DNA of 64,000 nt, from NCBI GenBank assembly GCA_947453695.1, contig CANGHW010000002.1, positions 1-64,000 on the forward strand. Reading direction: 5' to 3'. The notes under the pieces are model-generated. The model saw nothing but the letters and a program-made list of their open reading frames with translations, was not told where the DNA came from and made no database searches. This DNA is from Opitutia bacterium. GTDB lineage: Bacteria; Verrucomicrobiota; Verrucomicrobiia; Opitutales; Opitutaceae. Positions within the stretch are counted from its first letter, which is position 1, and the number at the start of each line of letters is the position of its first letter. Both the position numbers and the translations under genes were made by a program. Below, piece after piece: positions 50,925 to 60,571 of this stretch.

Positions 50925-53900
50925 TCAGCGCTGAAAGAGATTTCCCAGCGCACCGAGATTCTTGAGCGGCGCGGACTTCTTTTCCTTCTCCACGACCGGC
51001 GTCGCCACGATGGCCTTCGTCGTCGGAGCGGAGGGCGCCTCCACGCGCGGCGCGGCAATCCCGTGCTGCAGCGCGGCGAGCGCGCGGTCGAGTTTCACGG
51101 CCGACACTGGCTCCGCCGTGCCCAACTCCTGCGCGAACAGGCTCACGCGAAATTCCTCCACCAGCCAACGAAACGCCTCTCCTCCGTCGCGTTCACGTAA
51201 TTTCGCCGCCGCCGCGACAAAGGGCGCGATCTGCGCCGCACGCTCCACGTCCTTCGCGGGATTCTGCCGCCAGCGCTCAGCACGCAGCTTCATCGCCTTC
51301 AAGTAGCGCGGAAAATGCGGCAGTTGCGCATAGGGCGTCGCGCGCAAGAAATCCGGCGGCAACAACGCCGCTACCTCGCGGTCGAGCCCGGCGGGCGCCT
51401 GCGGTTGCACCATTAGCGCCTGCCGCAGGGTGAGAATTTCGCGCAATTGGTCGCAGAAGCGCGTCACAATCCCGCGGGAGTCAGCCTTCGCCTTGTCAAA
51501 CACCGTCGCAAACGTCGCGGCCGTCAGTGGCGACACCGTGCGGACGCACAGCCACGCACGGATCGCCTGAAAGGCCTGCGCCTGCAATTCGTCGGCCGGT
51601 GCGAGCGTCGCAAGGAGCGGGCCGAGATTGCGGACCGCGCGCAGGTCGCGTTCGAGCCAGCCAAGATCGTTGCTGAGCTGGCGTTCGATCAGGGCCGCCA
51701 CACCGCGACGCGTGCTTGCGGTCGCTTCCTCAGGTGTTTTCGCGAGGCGCACCGCCACGCCGTCCTTGCCCGGCACCAAACCGGGAAACGCATACACCGG
51801 CACGCCTGCCTGCTCGGTCACCAGCACGCGATCAGGGATGTCGCCAAACGCCCAAGCCTTGTGCTCTGGCGTTTCCCACTGGGCGCGCGCCCGCTGCCAT
51901 GCCGCCGGCTCAGCCCGCGCCACCGTCGTGCTCGCGGTGCGTTTCTGTGCGTGTAGCGCCGCGTCGATCTCGACGAGTTCGCGGCTCGCGCAAAGTTCCT
52001 TGCCGCGGTCGTCCACCACCCGCACGCGCACCCGCAGGTGGTCTGGCAATGGTTTATCCACCCACACCGCGGGATCGATCGTCACCCGGAACCGCTCCGC
52101 GATCTGCGCTGCCAGCGCCTCTAGGAGAGATTCGCGGCGGGCAGTGAGCCGGTCCCGCTCCGCGACCTGGGTGGCGAGGCTCTTCGCCGTATCCCCGAGC
52201 GGCACAAAGGCCCGGCGCAACTCCTTCGGCAGCGCGCGCAAGTAGTGCTCCACCTTTTGCTCAAGATGCCCGGGCACCGCCCAGTCGAGGGCTGCGGGCG
52301 TGAGTTCCTCGGCCTCGCGCACGCTGACTTCGAGCGTCACACCATCGTCCGCCTGACCGGGTTTGTAGGCGTAGTTGAGCGGCAGCGCGCGATTATCGAG
52401 CGGCAGCGCCTCGGGAAAGGCTTCCGCATCATGCGTGACCGTCTCGGGATCGCGTAGATCGTCCGGCTCCATCATCAGGAAACGCGGCTCGGGCCCGCGG
52501 CGGTCGCGGACGAGGTCGACAAACTCCCCCACCGCCGAAACCGGCGTTGCCGCCAAGCGCGTCGCGTAAAACCGATACGCGGCCTCGTCGAGATTCAGGT
52601 AGCCGCTGTCGCGCGCCCGCGTGAGCAGGTCGGCCAGTTTCTCGCGCACCGCGCGGTTGTGCGTGAGGCAATCGAGGGGGAAAGAGATCGTGTCGTTCAC
52701 GAGGCCCTCGCGGATAAAAATCTCCAGCGCGTGCGTCGCGTCGATTTTTCCGTAGCCGACGGCCTTGCTCTCCAGTTCGAGGCCGTAGAGGCGCGTGCGC
52801 TGCTTCGCCATCACGCGGCCCTTGTCCACGTCCCAGAACGGCTCGCTGTGGCTCACGCGCACGAGATGCGCACCCAGATCGAGCGCCCAGAGCGGATCGA
52901 GTCGCGCGCACGTGCGGGCGAAGAGCCGTGAGGTCTCCATAATCTCTGCTGAGATGATCCATCGCGGCGTCTTCGGCGGAGCGCCTTTTGGGGCTCCGGC
53001 GCGCGGACCACCCTCGGGCAAACGTTTCTTCGGCTCCTCGCGGCGGAAAAGCACCGAGCCGGGAAACAGCGCCACGCGCCGGTCGTGCGTGGCTTTATAG
53101 CCACCGTTTTCCTCGTCGAGGTGCGCGATGTTGCCGAGCAGGCCGGCGAGAATACTACGATGGATCGCACGATAGGACGGCGTGCCAAACGCCGTGGTCT
53201 TCTGATCGATCTCGCTGAGCCCGTGATATGCGGACGTAAGCCGGAAATCGTCGCGCTGCTCCAGCGTGTCCATGAGCTGCGTGTGAATGTCGCGCCACTC
53301 GCGCATGCGCGTGTAGCTCAGGAAGTGATCGCGGCAAAAGCGCCGGAGCTTCGCCTGCGCCATCGTCTCAAACTCACCGTGATACGCCTCCCAGATATTC
53401 AGCAGTGTGAGGAAATCTGAGTCCGGGTGCACAAAGCGCCGGTGCGCCGCGTCGGCCTGCTGCTGCTTGTCCATCGGACGCTCGCGCGGATCCTGTATGC
53501 TTAGCCCCGCCGCGATGATCACGACCTCGCGCAACGCCTTCTCCGTGCGCGCCTGCAAGATCATGCGCCCCACCGTCGGGTCCACCGGCAGCCGTGCGAG
53601 TTCGCGGCCGACGGGTGTGAGCACGCGCACTGCGTCCGCGATATTGTCCGACGCATCCAGCGCACCGAGTTCTTCGAGTAGCGCATAGCCCGCACGAATG
53701 GATTTCGCCGCCGGCATGTTGATGAACGGAAACCGTTCAATGTCACCGAGGCCGAACGCCTTCATGCGCAAGATGACGTCGGCGAGATTCGCCCGCTGGA
53801 TTTCCGGCTGCGTAAATCGCGGGCGCTCCAGATAGTCCTTCTCCGAGTAGAGCCGCACGCAGACACCGTCGGCCACGCGGCCACTGCGGCCCTTGCGCTG

Positions 53901-54944
53901 GTCGGCGCTCGACTGCGACACCGGCTCGATCGGCAGCCTTCGCGTGCGCGCCGTGGGCGAGTAGCGGCTCAAGCGCGCGAGGCCCGTGTCGACGACGAAG
54001 CGGATGCCGGGAATCGTGAGCGAGGTCTCGGCGATGTTGGTCGCGAGGATGATTTTCCGGCGCTGCGTCGGCGCAAAAACACGCGCCTGCTCGACGTTCG
54101 AGAGCCGGCCAAACATCGGAATCACCTCGCAGTTGCCCAACCTCCGCCCTGCGAGCAGATCGCCTAGTTCGCGGATGTCGCGCTCGCTGGGAAGAAACAC
54201 GAGCACATCGCCCCCTGTGCTCTCGCGCACGATGCGCTCTACCGCCTCGGTCGCGCCATCGATGTAGTGCAGCGCCTCGGCCTGCGCCTCGCGTTCGTCG
54301 CCCTCAGCGGCGTCGGAACCGAGTTCGTCGAGCGGCGAGTAGATCACCTCAACCGGATAGGTGCGGCCTTCGACCTGGATGATCGGCGCATCATCGAACG
54401 CCTTGCTAAACGCCTCCGTATCGATCGTCGCCGAGGTGATGACAATCTTCAGCTCGGGACGTTTGTAGCGCAATGTGCGCAGATGCCCGAGCAGGAAGTC
54501 GATGTTGAGCGAGCGCTCGTGCGCCTCGTCGATGATGATCGTGTCGTAGTCGCGCAGCAGCGGATCGCCCTGCACCTCGGCGAGCAACATGCCGTCGGTG
54601 AGAAACTTCACGACGGTGTCCCGCGTGGTCTCGTCGTTGAACCGAATCTTGCAGCCGACTTCGCGCCCCCACTGCACCCCGAGTTCCTCCGCCACGCGTC
54701 GTGAGACCGAGAGTGCGGCCACGCGACGCGGTTGCGTGCAGGCGATCCGGCCGGTCGCGCCACGCCCTGCAGCGAGGCACATTTTCGGAATCTGCGTCGT
54801 TTTGCCCGAGCCCGTTTCACCGGCCAGGATCACGACGGCGTTGTTTTGAATGGCCTGCGTGATTTCCTCTGCGCGCGCGGAAATCGGCAGCTCGGGTGGG
54901 AAGTCGAGGCGGAAGGGAAAGGGTTTGTTTGACGGTGCAGTCAC
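50925..54944 (-). CDS. hrpA: ATP-dependent RNA helicase HrpA
   Basis: This 1339-residue protein uses a GTG start at 54944. Motif I GETGSGKTTQIPK, motif II IIIDEAHERS, motif III ITSATID, motif VI QRKGRSGRVADG and the long C-terminal HrpA-specific DUF3418 region identify HrpA, a DEAH-box RNA helicase (typical 1300 residues) that in E. coli acts on stalled or colliding ribosomes. The gene is single. It is divergent from a small membrane protein with about 46 bases between starts. The last 100 residues have a Pro/Ala/Lys-rich tail (APRVEAPSAPTTKAIVATP). Confidence 0.96.
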   Translation of the reverse strand: MTAPSNKPFPFRLDFPPELPISARAEEITQAIQNNAVVILAGETGSGKTTQIPKMCLAAGRGATGRIACTQPRRVAALSVSRRVAEELGVQWGREVGCKIRFNDETTRDTVVKFLTDGMLLAEVQGDPLLRDYDTIIIDEAHERSLNIDFLLGHLRTLRYKRPELKIVITSATIDTEAFSKAFDDAPIIQVEGRTYPVEVIYSPLDELGSDAAEGDEREAQAEALHYIDGATEAVERIVRESTGGDVLVFLPSERDIRELGDLLAGRRLGNCEVIPMFGRLSNVEQARVFAPTQRRKIILATNIAETSLTIPGIRFVVDTGLARLSRYSPTARTRRLPIEPVSQSSADQRKGRSGRVADGVCVRLYSEKDYLERPRFTQPEIQRANLADVILRMKAFGLGDIERFPFINMPAAKSIRAGYALLEELGALDASDNIADAVRVLTPVGRELARLPVDPTVGRMILQARTEKALREVVIIAAGLSIQDPRERPMDKQQQADAAHRRFVHPDSDFLTLLNIWEAYHGEFETMAQAKLRRFCRDHFLSYTRMREWRDIHTQLMDTLEQRDDFRLTSAYHGLSEIDQKTTAFGTPSYRAIHRSILAGLLGNIAHLDEENGGYKATHDRRVALFPGSVLFRREEPKKRLPEGGPRAGAPKGAPPKTPRWIISAEIMETSRLFARTCARLDPLWALDLGAHLVRVSHSEPFWDVDKGRVMAKQRTRLYGLELESKAVGYGKIDATHALEIFIREGLVNDTISFPLDCLTHNRAVREKLADLLTRARDSGYLNLDEAAYRFYATRLAATPVSAVGEFVDLVRDRRGPEPRFLMMEPDDLRDPETVTHDAEAFPEALPLDNRALPLNYAYKPGQADDGVTLEVSVREAEELTPAALDWAVPGHLEQKVEHYLRALPKELRRAFVPLGDTAKSLATQVAERDRLTARRESLLEALAAQIAERFRVTIDPAVWVDKPLPDHLRVRVRVVDDRGKELCASRELVEIDAALHAQKRTASTTVARAEPAAWQRARAQWETPEHKAWAFGDIPDRVLVTEQAGVPVYAFPGLVPGKDGVAVRLAKTPEEATASTRRGVAALIERQLSNDLGWLERDLRAVRNLGPLLATLAPADELQAQAFQAIRAWLCVRTVSPLTAATFATVFDKAKADSRGIVTRFCDQLREILTLRQALMVQPQAPAGLDREVAALLPPDFLRATPYAQLPHFPRYLKAMKLRAERWRQNPAKDVERAAQIAPFVAAAAKLRERDGGEAFRWLVEEFRVSLFAQELGTAEPVSAVKLDRALAALQHGIAAPRVEAPSAPTTKAIVATPVVEKEKKSAPLKNLGALGNLFQR

Positions 54945-54990
54945 GCGGGCAGAGGGTGAACTTCTTCGCTGCTGCGCGAATCACAAGGCA

Positions 54991-55500
54991 ATGATGAAAG
55001 CCCCCCCGCTCCTTCCCGAGGAAGTCCTCGCCCGCGTCCTGCGCCTCGCTCGCTTCGACGGGCTTAGCGTCGTCGTCGTCGCAGGTTCGCTCGCGGTGGT
55101 TGCGGCCATCGCGGGCGACCGAGTAGGCGCGGTGGTCGGCCTGCTGGTGGCGGGCGCGGGAGCGATCGAGCTACACGGCGCCTCGCTACTTTCCCATGGG
55201 CATAAGCGCGGCATCGACTGGCTCGTGCGCAGCCAGCTCGTGCTCCTCACGGCCATCCTGGGTTATTGCGCCCTGCGCCTCACCCATCCCGACCTCACGC
55301 CGCTTCGCCAAGCCGTGACCGATGATATGAAGGAGCAACTCGACATGATCGGTTGGTCTGTCGACCAGTTTCTTCAGCTCGTTTACCGGCTCACCTACCT
55401 GTGCGTGGCCTTCGTTACTGCAATCTATCAGGGCGGCATGGCGATCTACTACTGGCGGCAGCGTCGGGCCGTGCACGAGGCGCTAGACAACGAAACCTAG
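54991..55500 (+). CDS. Membrane protein of unknown function
   Basis: From ATG 54991 (or 54994) the 169-residue product has three hydrophobic stretches near the N-terminus (LSVVVVAGSLAVVAAIAGD, GAVVGLLVAGAGAIELHGA, LVLLTAILGYCALRL) and a fourth, C-terminal one (VYRLTYLCVAFVTAIY). It ends in a basic tail (YYWRQRRAVHEALDNET). No family was recognised. It is upstream of the sulfite-oxidase-like gene on the same strand with 72 bases between, which allows co-transcription. Confidence 0.7.
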   Translation: MMKAPPLLPEEVLARVLRLARFDGLSVVVVAGSLAVVAAIAGDRVGAVVGLLVAGAGAIELHGASLLSHGHKRGIDWLVRSQLVLLTAILGYCALRLTHPDLTPLRQAVTDDMKEQLDMIGWSVDQFLQLVYRLTYLCVAFVTAIYQGGMAIYYWRQRRAVHEALDNET

Positions 55501-55572
55501 GCCTGGCTCCGGCCGGCCCGACAATTGAGACGGCGGCTTGCAGGCGATTCCGGACCGCCTACCGTCCGCGCC

Positions 55573-56214
55573 ATGTCGAAAGAGCGTTATATCGAAGCCA
55601 AACAAAAGTGGGCGGAAAAACAGAAGGCGCGGGGCGTCACTGCCCGCGCCGAACCTTCGGGCGATCGCCTCCCGCCTGGTCAGAAGCTCACCACCGGCTT
55701 TCCCGTCCTCGACCTTGGCGTGCAGCCCGACATCCCGCCTGAACAATGGTCGCTCAAACTCGACGGCCTAGTCGCCCAGCCCACCTCCCTCTCGTGGGGG
55801 CAATTTCACGCCTTGCCGCAAGTCGACGACGTCAGCGACTTCCACTGCGTGACGACGTGGAGCAAATACGACTGCCGTTGGGGCGGCGTGGCCTTCACGA
55901 CCCTCTACGAACTCGTGCAACCGGCGCCCGAGGCGCAGTTCGTTTATTTCACGAGTTTCGACGGCTACTCGACCAACGTCCCGCTCACCGCGTGTCTGGA
56001 CGACGATGTGCTCGTCGCCACCTCCTTCGACGGTGCGCCCGTGTCTCGAGAGCACGGCGGCCCCGCGCGCGTGATCATCCCGAAACTCTACGCGTGGAAG
56101 GGCGCGAAATTCGTAAGCGGAATCACGTTTCTCGCCGAGGATAAACTCGGCTTCTGGGAAGTCCGCGGCTACTCCAACACCGCCGATCCGTGGACCGAGG
56201 ACCGCTACGCCTGA
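55573..56214 (+). CDS. Sulfite-oxidase-like molybdopterin enzyme, cytoplasmic type
   Basis: The 213-residue product starts at ATG 55573 and lacks a signal peptide. It has the oxidoreductase molybdopterin-binding fold: LDLGVQPDIPPEQWSLKLDG, SDFHCVTTWSKYDCRWGG (Cys92 is the candidate molybdenum ligand), GGPARVIIPKLYAWKGAKFV and GFWEVRGYSNTADPW. This is the short YedY/SUOX-like form without dimerisation domain. The substrate is unknown. A MobA-like gene is convergent 6 bases downstream, fitting cofactor synthesis near its user, although MobA-type MGD formation is not required by the sulfite oxidase family itself. Confidence 0.88.
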   Translation: MSKERYIEAKQKWAEKQKARGVTARAEPSGDRLPPGQKLTTGFPVLDLGVQPDIPPEQWSLKLDGLVAQPTSLSWGQFHALPQVDDVSDFHCVTTWSKYDCRWGGVAFTTLYELVQPAPEAQFVYFTSFDGYSTNVPLTACLDDDVLVATSFDGAPVSREHGGPARVIIPKLYAWKGAKFVSGITFLAEDKLGFWEVRGYSNTADPWTEDRYA

Positions 56215-56220
56215 GCGGCG

Positions 56221-56847
56221 CTACCACCGCGCGTCGTCGGGCTCGTTCCAGTTCTCGAAAAGCGGTATCTCGACGTGCGTGATCTCACGCACTCGCATCT
56301 TCCCTTCAGCAACGGCCGCAGCGACGAAGCGCTGAAGCGAAAACTCCCCGCGCACGAGCGCCTCCCGCGCCGGCAGCAGGAGCGCCTTCGGATAGATCGC
56401 CGCGAGCGGCTCGAAGAATAGCCCCCCCCCGCTCCGTCTCCCCACGCACCCTACGCCGTCGCCACATTCGGCCCATAGCGAAGAAAACCAAGCGGCGTCC
56501 ATCTGCGGCAGATCGATCGCCAGCACCGCGAGATGTCCGTGCGCCGCCCGCTTCAGCCCGGCGGTGACTCCGATGATCGGCCCGCCGACCTCGATTGCAT
56601 CGAGCAATTGACCGTCAAATCCCTCCGCCTCGATACGCCACACTTGTTCTTCGCGCACCGAGAGAAACACCTCCACCGCACCCGCCGCACGCAACACATC
56701 ACGCTGAAGTCGCCAGAGGGGAACACCTTCACCCGCACGGCGGCATTTGAGCAGCGCCTTCTCTTGTCCCATTCGCCTAGAACGACCGCCGGCAAGCACG
56801 ACACCACTCAATGCAGACGCACGCTCTATGCCCGTCACCGGTTCCAC
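56221..56847 (-). CDS. MobA-like molybdenum cofactor nucleotidyltransferase
   Basis: This 208-residue protein uses a GTG at 56847 that overlaps the stop of the symporter gene by one base. It has the nucleotidyltransferase motif VVLAGGRSRRMGQEKALL, IEVGGPIIGVTAGL, LAIDLPQMDAAW and FEPLAAIYPKALL. The family (MobA/MocA) attaches GMP or CMP to molybdopterin. Proximity to the molybdoenzyme gene supports the assignment. Which nucleotide is used is unknown. Confidence 0.88.
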   Translation of the reverse strand: MEPVTGIERASALSGVVLAGGRSRRMGQEKALLKCRRAGEGVPLWRLQRDVLRAAGAVEVFLSVREEQVWRIEAEGFDGQLLDAIEVGGPIIGVTAGLKRAAHGHLAVLAIDLPQMDAAWFSSLWAECGDGVGCVGRRSGGGLFFEPLAAIYPKALLLPAREALVRGEFSLQRFVAAAVAEGKMRVREITHVEIPLFENWNEPDDARW

Positions 56848-58169
56848 TACGACTTGTTTACCGCCGCGTCCCCGAATTCGCGCTGGGCCTTCGCGTCATC
56901 GAACTCGCCCTCCCAACGGGCCACCACGACGCTCGCGAGACAATTGCCGAGCACGTTCACGGACGTGCGAGCCATGTCGAGGAGCGCATCGACACCGAGG
57001 ATGAGAAACGCACCCGCGACCGGGAGCTTGAATGACTCCAGCGCGGCTACGAGGACGACGAACGAGGCTCGCGGCACTGCGGCCACGCCCTTCGACGTAA
57101 GCATCAGCATCAGCATCATGGTGATTTGCTGACCGAGATCGAAATGGAAGCCCGGGATCGTCGCCTCCGCCGCTTGCGCGACGAAGACCGACGCCACCGC
57201 GAGGTGCAGGGTCGAACCGTCGAGGTTGAACGAATAGCCCGCCGGCAGGACGAAGCCCACGATGCCCCGCGGCACGCCGAGGCGTTCCATCAGTTCAAAG
57301 GCTTTCGGCAGCGCGGCCTCGCTGTTGGCCGTCGCAAACGCCAAGGTGAACGGCTCGCGCACCGCGCGGATGAACGGTTTCAAGGGAACCTTCGTGACCC
57401 AAATCACCGCACCGAGCACGAATACCACAAAAACCACGAGCGCTGCATAGAGCGTGAGCACCAGTTTGCCGAGTGTGATGATCGAGCCGAGCCCCTGTTG
57501 GCCGACCGTGACCGCGATCGCTGCACCCACGCCAAACGGCGCGAACTTCATGATCACCCCCGCGAACTTGAACATCACGTGCGTCAGGCTCGCGCAAAAC
57601 TCGAAGACCGGCTTACCAGTGTCGCCCGCCGCGATAACTGCCATCGCGAAGATCACCGCAAACGCCACGATCTGCAGCACGTCGTTCTTGGCCATCGCCT
57701 CGATCAGGCTCGTCGGGAAAATGTGCAGAATGATTTCAGGTAAAGTCTGTGGCTTCGCGAGACTCGCGATGCTCCCAGCCTCCGTGGGCAACACGACCCC
57801 TGCGCCTGGTTTCAGGAAATTTACCGCGGCGAGACCGACAACGAGTGCGAGCGTCGTAACGATCTCAAAGTAGAGCAGCGCCTTCCAACCGATGCGGCTC
57901 GCCTTCTTCATGTCGCCCGTGCCGGCAAACCCCTGCACGACACTCGCGAAAATCAGCGGCGCGATCATCGCCTTGATGAGATGGAGAAACACATCGCGCG
58001 GAACCTTCATCCAGGTGTCCCACGATTTTTTGGCCTCAGCGGGCATCGTGCTCATCCACCAGCCGACGAGACAGCCGACGACGAGGCCAAGGACGATTTG
58101 CTGGGTGAGGTTCAAGCGCCACCAAGCTTTCGGGGTGGGCGCGGCGTTATCCGGGTGCGATGAAGCCAT
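56847..58169 (-). CDS. Dicarboxylate/amino acid:cation symporter (DAACS)
   Basis: The 440-residue membrane protein starts at ATG 58169. It has the DAACS features: eight helices, the hairpin region, FATANSEAALPKAFE, the substrate-binding stretch GYSFNLDGSTLHLAVASVFV, and AGAFLILGVDALLDMARTSV followed by NVLGNCLASVVVARWEG. It imports C4-dicarboxylates, glutamate or aspartate with sodium or protons. Upstream of the MobA-like gene by a one-base overlap, so co-transcribed. The 228-bp divergent region upstream serves the pseudopilin locus on the other strand. Confidence 0.94.
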   Translation of the reverse strand: MASSHPDNAAPTPKAWWRLNLTQQIVLGLVVGCLVGWWMSTMPAEAKKSWDTWMKVPRDVFLHLIKAMIAPLIFASVVQGFAGTGDMKKASRIGWKALLYFEIVTTLALVVGLAAVNFLKPGAGVVLPTEAGSIASLAKPQTLPEIILHIFPTSLIEAMAKNDVLQIVAFAVIFAMAVIAAGDTGKPVFEFCASLTHVMFKFAGVIMKFAPFGVGAAIAVTVGQQGLGSIITLGKLVLTLYAALVVFVVFVLGAVIWVTKVPLKPFIRAVREPFTLAFATANSEAALPKAFELMERLGVPRGIVGFVLPAGYSFNLDGSTLHLAVASVFVAQAAEATIPGFHFDLGQQITMMLMLMLTSKGVAAVPRASFVVLVAALESFKLPVAGAFLILGVDALLDMARTSVNVLGNCLASVVVARWEGEFDDAKAQREFGDAAVNKS

Positions 58170-58397
58170 GGGTGTTTGTTTCAGCGAGCACGGCGCACGC
58201 CAAGCCCGAACACTCCCCCCGTGCTCTCAGCGAGCTTTACTTCGGCTCGTCTCGTTCGAGCCCCGCCTTGCGCTATGCGAAATCGGCTGCGGCGATTACG
58301 CAGCCAAAGTGGGCGTTTCTCGCCCGTGCGCGGGAGGTTCTTACCCCTCGACAATGACAACTTTTTGACGCGATAACAGACCCGTTCCAATCGCCCG
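58170..58397. other. Divergent intergenic region of the symporter and pseudopilin loci
   Basis: The 228 bases carry no gene. A TTTTTGACGCGATAAC stretch near 58359-58374 resembles a -35/extended region for the plus-strand locus, but no convincing -10 follows at good spacing. No operator symmetry was noticed. Confidence 0.35.
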
Positions 58398-59402
58398 ATG
58401 ACCGCTCTTCGCCAACCCGCCAATATGCCCGCCGGCCCCTACCGTCGCACGGCCAAGTTGGCTGCCGCAGCCCTGGCACTAGCCGGCCTGACGAGCCTCT
58501 TGGCGGTGGAGCCGATCAAGCGTTATCCACAGCTTACGCTGAAGGACGGTCGCCAACTCGTCGAAGTGGAAGTGGTGAACTACACCATGACCGACGTCCT
58601 CGTGCGCCATTCGGGCGGCGCGACGATGCTTCGAAGCGACGTCCTCCCCAATAATATCACAACCGATCTACACCTGCCGTCTCGCCCGTCGGCCGCGACT
58701 GATCTCTCCGATCCCGCTTTTCTCGCGCTCGCCAACAAGGTCGCCGTGGCCGAAGTGGTGCATACCGAAGTCGCCGCCCCCTCTGGTTCCCAGCCTTCGC
58801 CAACCCAGAATACCGCCGCCGAGCCCCTGGCACCAGCGGGCGAGGGCAACTTCACCGAGTCGATCACCTTCGCGGCCACCAAGGTCAACTCGGTCGACGT
58901 TGGTGCCACGAAGCCCACACGCGTGGATCTACCCGGCCGCGTAGCGCTCACTCTACCGACCGGCGAACATTTGTTTGGGTCTGACATTGAAGTCCGGGCC
59001 TATCCGGCCGCCCTATTGAACGGCTACTTGGAAAAAGCCCGGGCCCGTGCAAACGACGCTGCGGAAAAGTTTCTCGCCCAAGCGGCGGTTGCCGCTGGCG
59101 AAGGACGTCTAGCCGACTACGAGAACCTTTCAAATCGCGCCAAGAAAACCGCGGAACAATATCTCGAATATATTCCCGTCGCACCCTACTCAGCTCGGAG
59201 CGACGTCCACGGACACTTCACCCTCAGCCACGATCTCCGGGATGCACGTCTCGTGGCGTCAGCCCGCGTCGTGGGGACCAACGGTGAATGGACCTTCCGC
59301 TGGATCGGCCTCACCGCCGACAAGGACGCCCTGCTCACCGAAGCCAATGCCACCACCGTCGTGGCGCCGGAACCGACCCGCCCCCGCTTCGCCGCCCGAT
59401 GA
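58398..59402 (+). CDS. Exported protein at the head of the pseudopilin locus
   Basis: The 334-residue protein (ATG 58398) has an N-terminal signal (RRTAKLAAAALALAGLTSLL), a short beta segment (YPQLTLKDGRQLVEVEVVNY, DVLVRHSGGATMLRSDVL), a Ser/Pro/Thr-rich linker (PSGSQPSPTQNTAAEPLAP) and a helical region (KARARANDAAEKFLAQAAVA). No known family was identified. It ends with an ATGA overlap with the next gene, so it belongs to the pseudopilin operon. Its first part resembles a small KOW/SH3-like fold but this is speculative. Confidence 0.75.
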   Translation: MTALRQPANMPAGPYRRTAKLAAAALALAGLTSLLAVEPIKRYPQLTLKDGRQLVEVEVVNYTMTDVLVRHSGGATMLRSDVLPNNITTDLHLPSRPSAATDLSDPAFLALANKVAVAEVVHTEVAAPSGSQPSPTQNTAAEPLAPAGEGNFTESITFAATKVNSVDVGATKPTRVDLPGRVALTLPTGEHLFGSDIEVRAYPAALLNGYLEKARARANDAAEKFLAQAAVAAGEGRLADYENLSNRAKKTAEQYLEYIPVAPYSARSDVHGHFTLSHDLRDARLVASARVVGTNGEWTFRWIGLTADKDALLTEANATTVVAPEPTRPRFAAR

Positions 59403-59896
59403 CTCCTTTGGTGCTCGCGCTGGCGGTTCTGCAGGCTGGTCTGTTGTTGTGGTCGGCGGTTTTTCTCAGTAATTCCGCCCTGAAACGGCGGCCGGCGACC
59501 GGCCTGTTTTGCGGAGTTCTACTCCTCACTCTGGCCCTCGCCCTCACCCGCTACACCGTTGGATTTGACCTGTTGCGCGTGCTTTGCAGTCCGGCAGATT
59601 GCGTGGTGCTCGTCCTCAGCGTAGCCTGCGTGCGAGTGCTCATCGTGGGCAAAGAAGAGGAACGGCTCGTCGCAGAACACGCCATGGCCGTGCGTTTCGC
59701 CGCCGAAGCGGCTGAAACGGCCCGGCGCGAGATGGAGGAGGAGCGGCTGCGCGCCGCGGCCGCTGCGCTTGAGGCCCACAAAGCCCGCCTTGCCGAGCGC
59801 CAGACTCACCCCCCCATGCCCGCCCGCCACCTCGCCACCCCAATTCTTCGCGGCGGTGCGCGCTCGCCACGGTTCCCAACTCCCCCCAAGACATAA
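59399..59896 (+). CDS. Three-helix membrane protein with coiled coil
   Basis: ATG 59399 overlaps the preceding stop (ATGA). The 165-residue product has three membrane stretches (VLALAVLQAGLLLWSAVFL, FCGVLLLTLALALTRYTV, CVVLVLSVACVRVLIVG) and a helical Glu/Ala/Arg-rich segment (RREMEEERLRAAAAALEAHK) that should be a coiled coil, then a basic Pro-rich tail. No family was recognised. Position in the pseudopilin operon suggests a role in an assembly platform or anchoring. Confidence 0.75.
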   Translation: MTPLVLALAVLQAGLLLWSAVFLSNSALKRRPATGLFCGVLLLTLALALTRYTVGFDLLRVLCSPADCVVLVLSVACVRVLIVGKEEERLVAEHAMAVRFAAEAAETARREMEEERLRAAAAALEAHKARLAERQTHPPMPARHLATPILRGGARSPRFPTPPKT

Positions 59897-59914
59897 CCCG
59901 GCCGGTCGCCATTC

Positions 59915-60565
59915 ATGCCCACCACCGGAGAAAAGTCCCAGGGCTCCCGGTTGGGAGCACACCCGACGTCGCTTGCGACGCCGGCACGACAACGCGTCCG
60001 CGGAATGACCTTAGTCGAGATTTTCGTCGCGCTGTGCGTGATCGCACTCATCTCGACCAGCCTCATCTCGGCCTCAGTGCTCACCCGCCGGCTGACTGAA
60101 GTGGCCGTCTATCAGTCCTCCGTTGCCGCGATCATGCAGGGCTACCTCGAGCAGATCAAAAACATGCCCTATGACATGTTGCCCATCTCTCCCCCTGCTA
60201 GCACAAGCATGAGCACCGGCACCTACGCTTCCAGTAACACACTCGCGACCCAAAAGGACGACGTTACCGCCGACCCGCTAATCCTGTCGCCCCTGCCTGT
60301 GCTAACCGTAGGAAGCCTTACGCCGCCCACGGTGCCGACGACCGTCTACGACAATGTCAAAGTCTTCGATGTGAATCGCGCCGCTGATCTCTCGATTCAC
60401 ATCTGGGTCTGGATCGAGGACAAGACGCCTGGAGGCTTCGGCACCGCCACCCAGCAGGCCAAGGCGCTCACAATCGTCTACATGTGGCAGATCCGCGACG
60501 GAACCATCACCCGATCCTACACCGGCGTGATCAAGAACATCCGCTCGCTCGTGCCGACCTACTAG
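59915..60565 (+). CDS. Pseudopilin (type IV/II prepilin-like)
   Basis: The 216-residue product has a 30-residue leader ending in a prepilin peptidase site RG-MTLVEIFVALCVIALIS with Glu at the fifth position, followed by a hydrophobic helix and a globular part (AAIMQGYLEQIKNMPYDML). It lies 18 bases after the previous gene and 6 before the next, with the PilV/GspI-like layout. It would be cleaved, N-methylated and assembled in the pilus or secretion pseudopilus. The long leader is unusual for such proteins. Confidence 0.88.
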   Translation: MPTTGEKSQGSRLGAHPTSLATPARQRVRGMTLVEIFVALCVIALISTSLISASVLTRRLTEVAVYQSSVAAIMQGYLEQIKNMPYDMLPISPPASTSMSTGTYASSNTLATQKDDVTADPLILSPLPVLTVGSLTPPTVPTTVYDNVKVFDVNRAADLSIHIWVWIEDKTPGGFGTATQQAKALTIVYMWQIRDGTITRSYTGVIKNIRSLVPTY

Positions 60566-60571
60566 TCAGCC

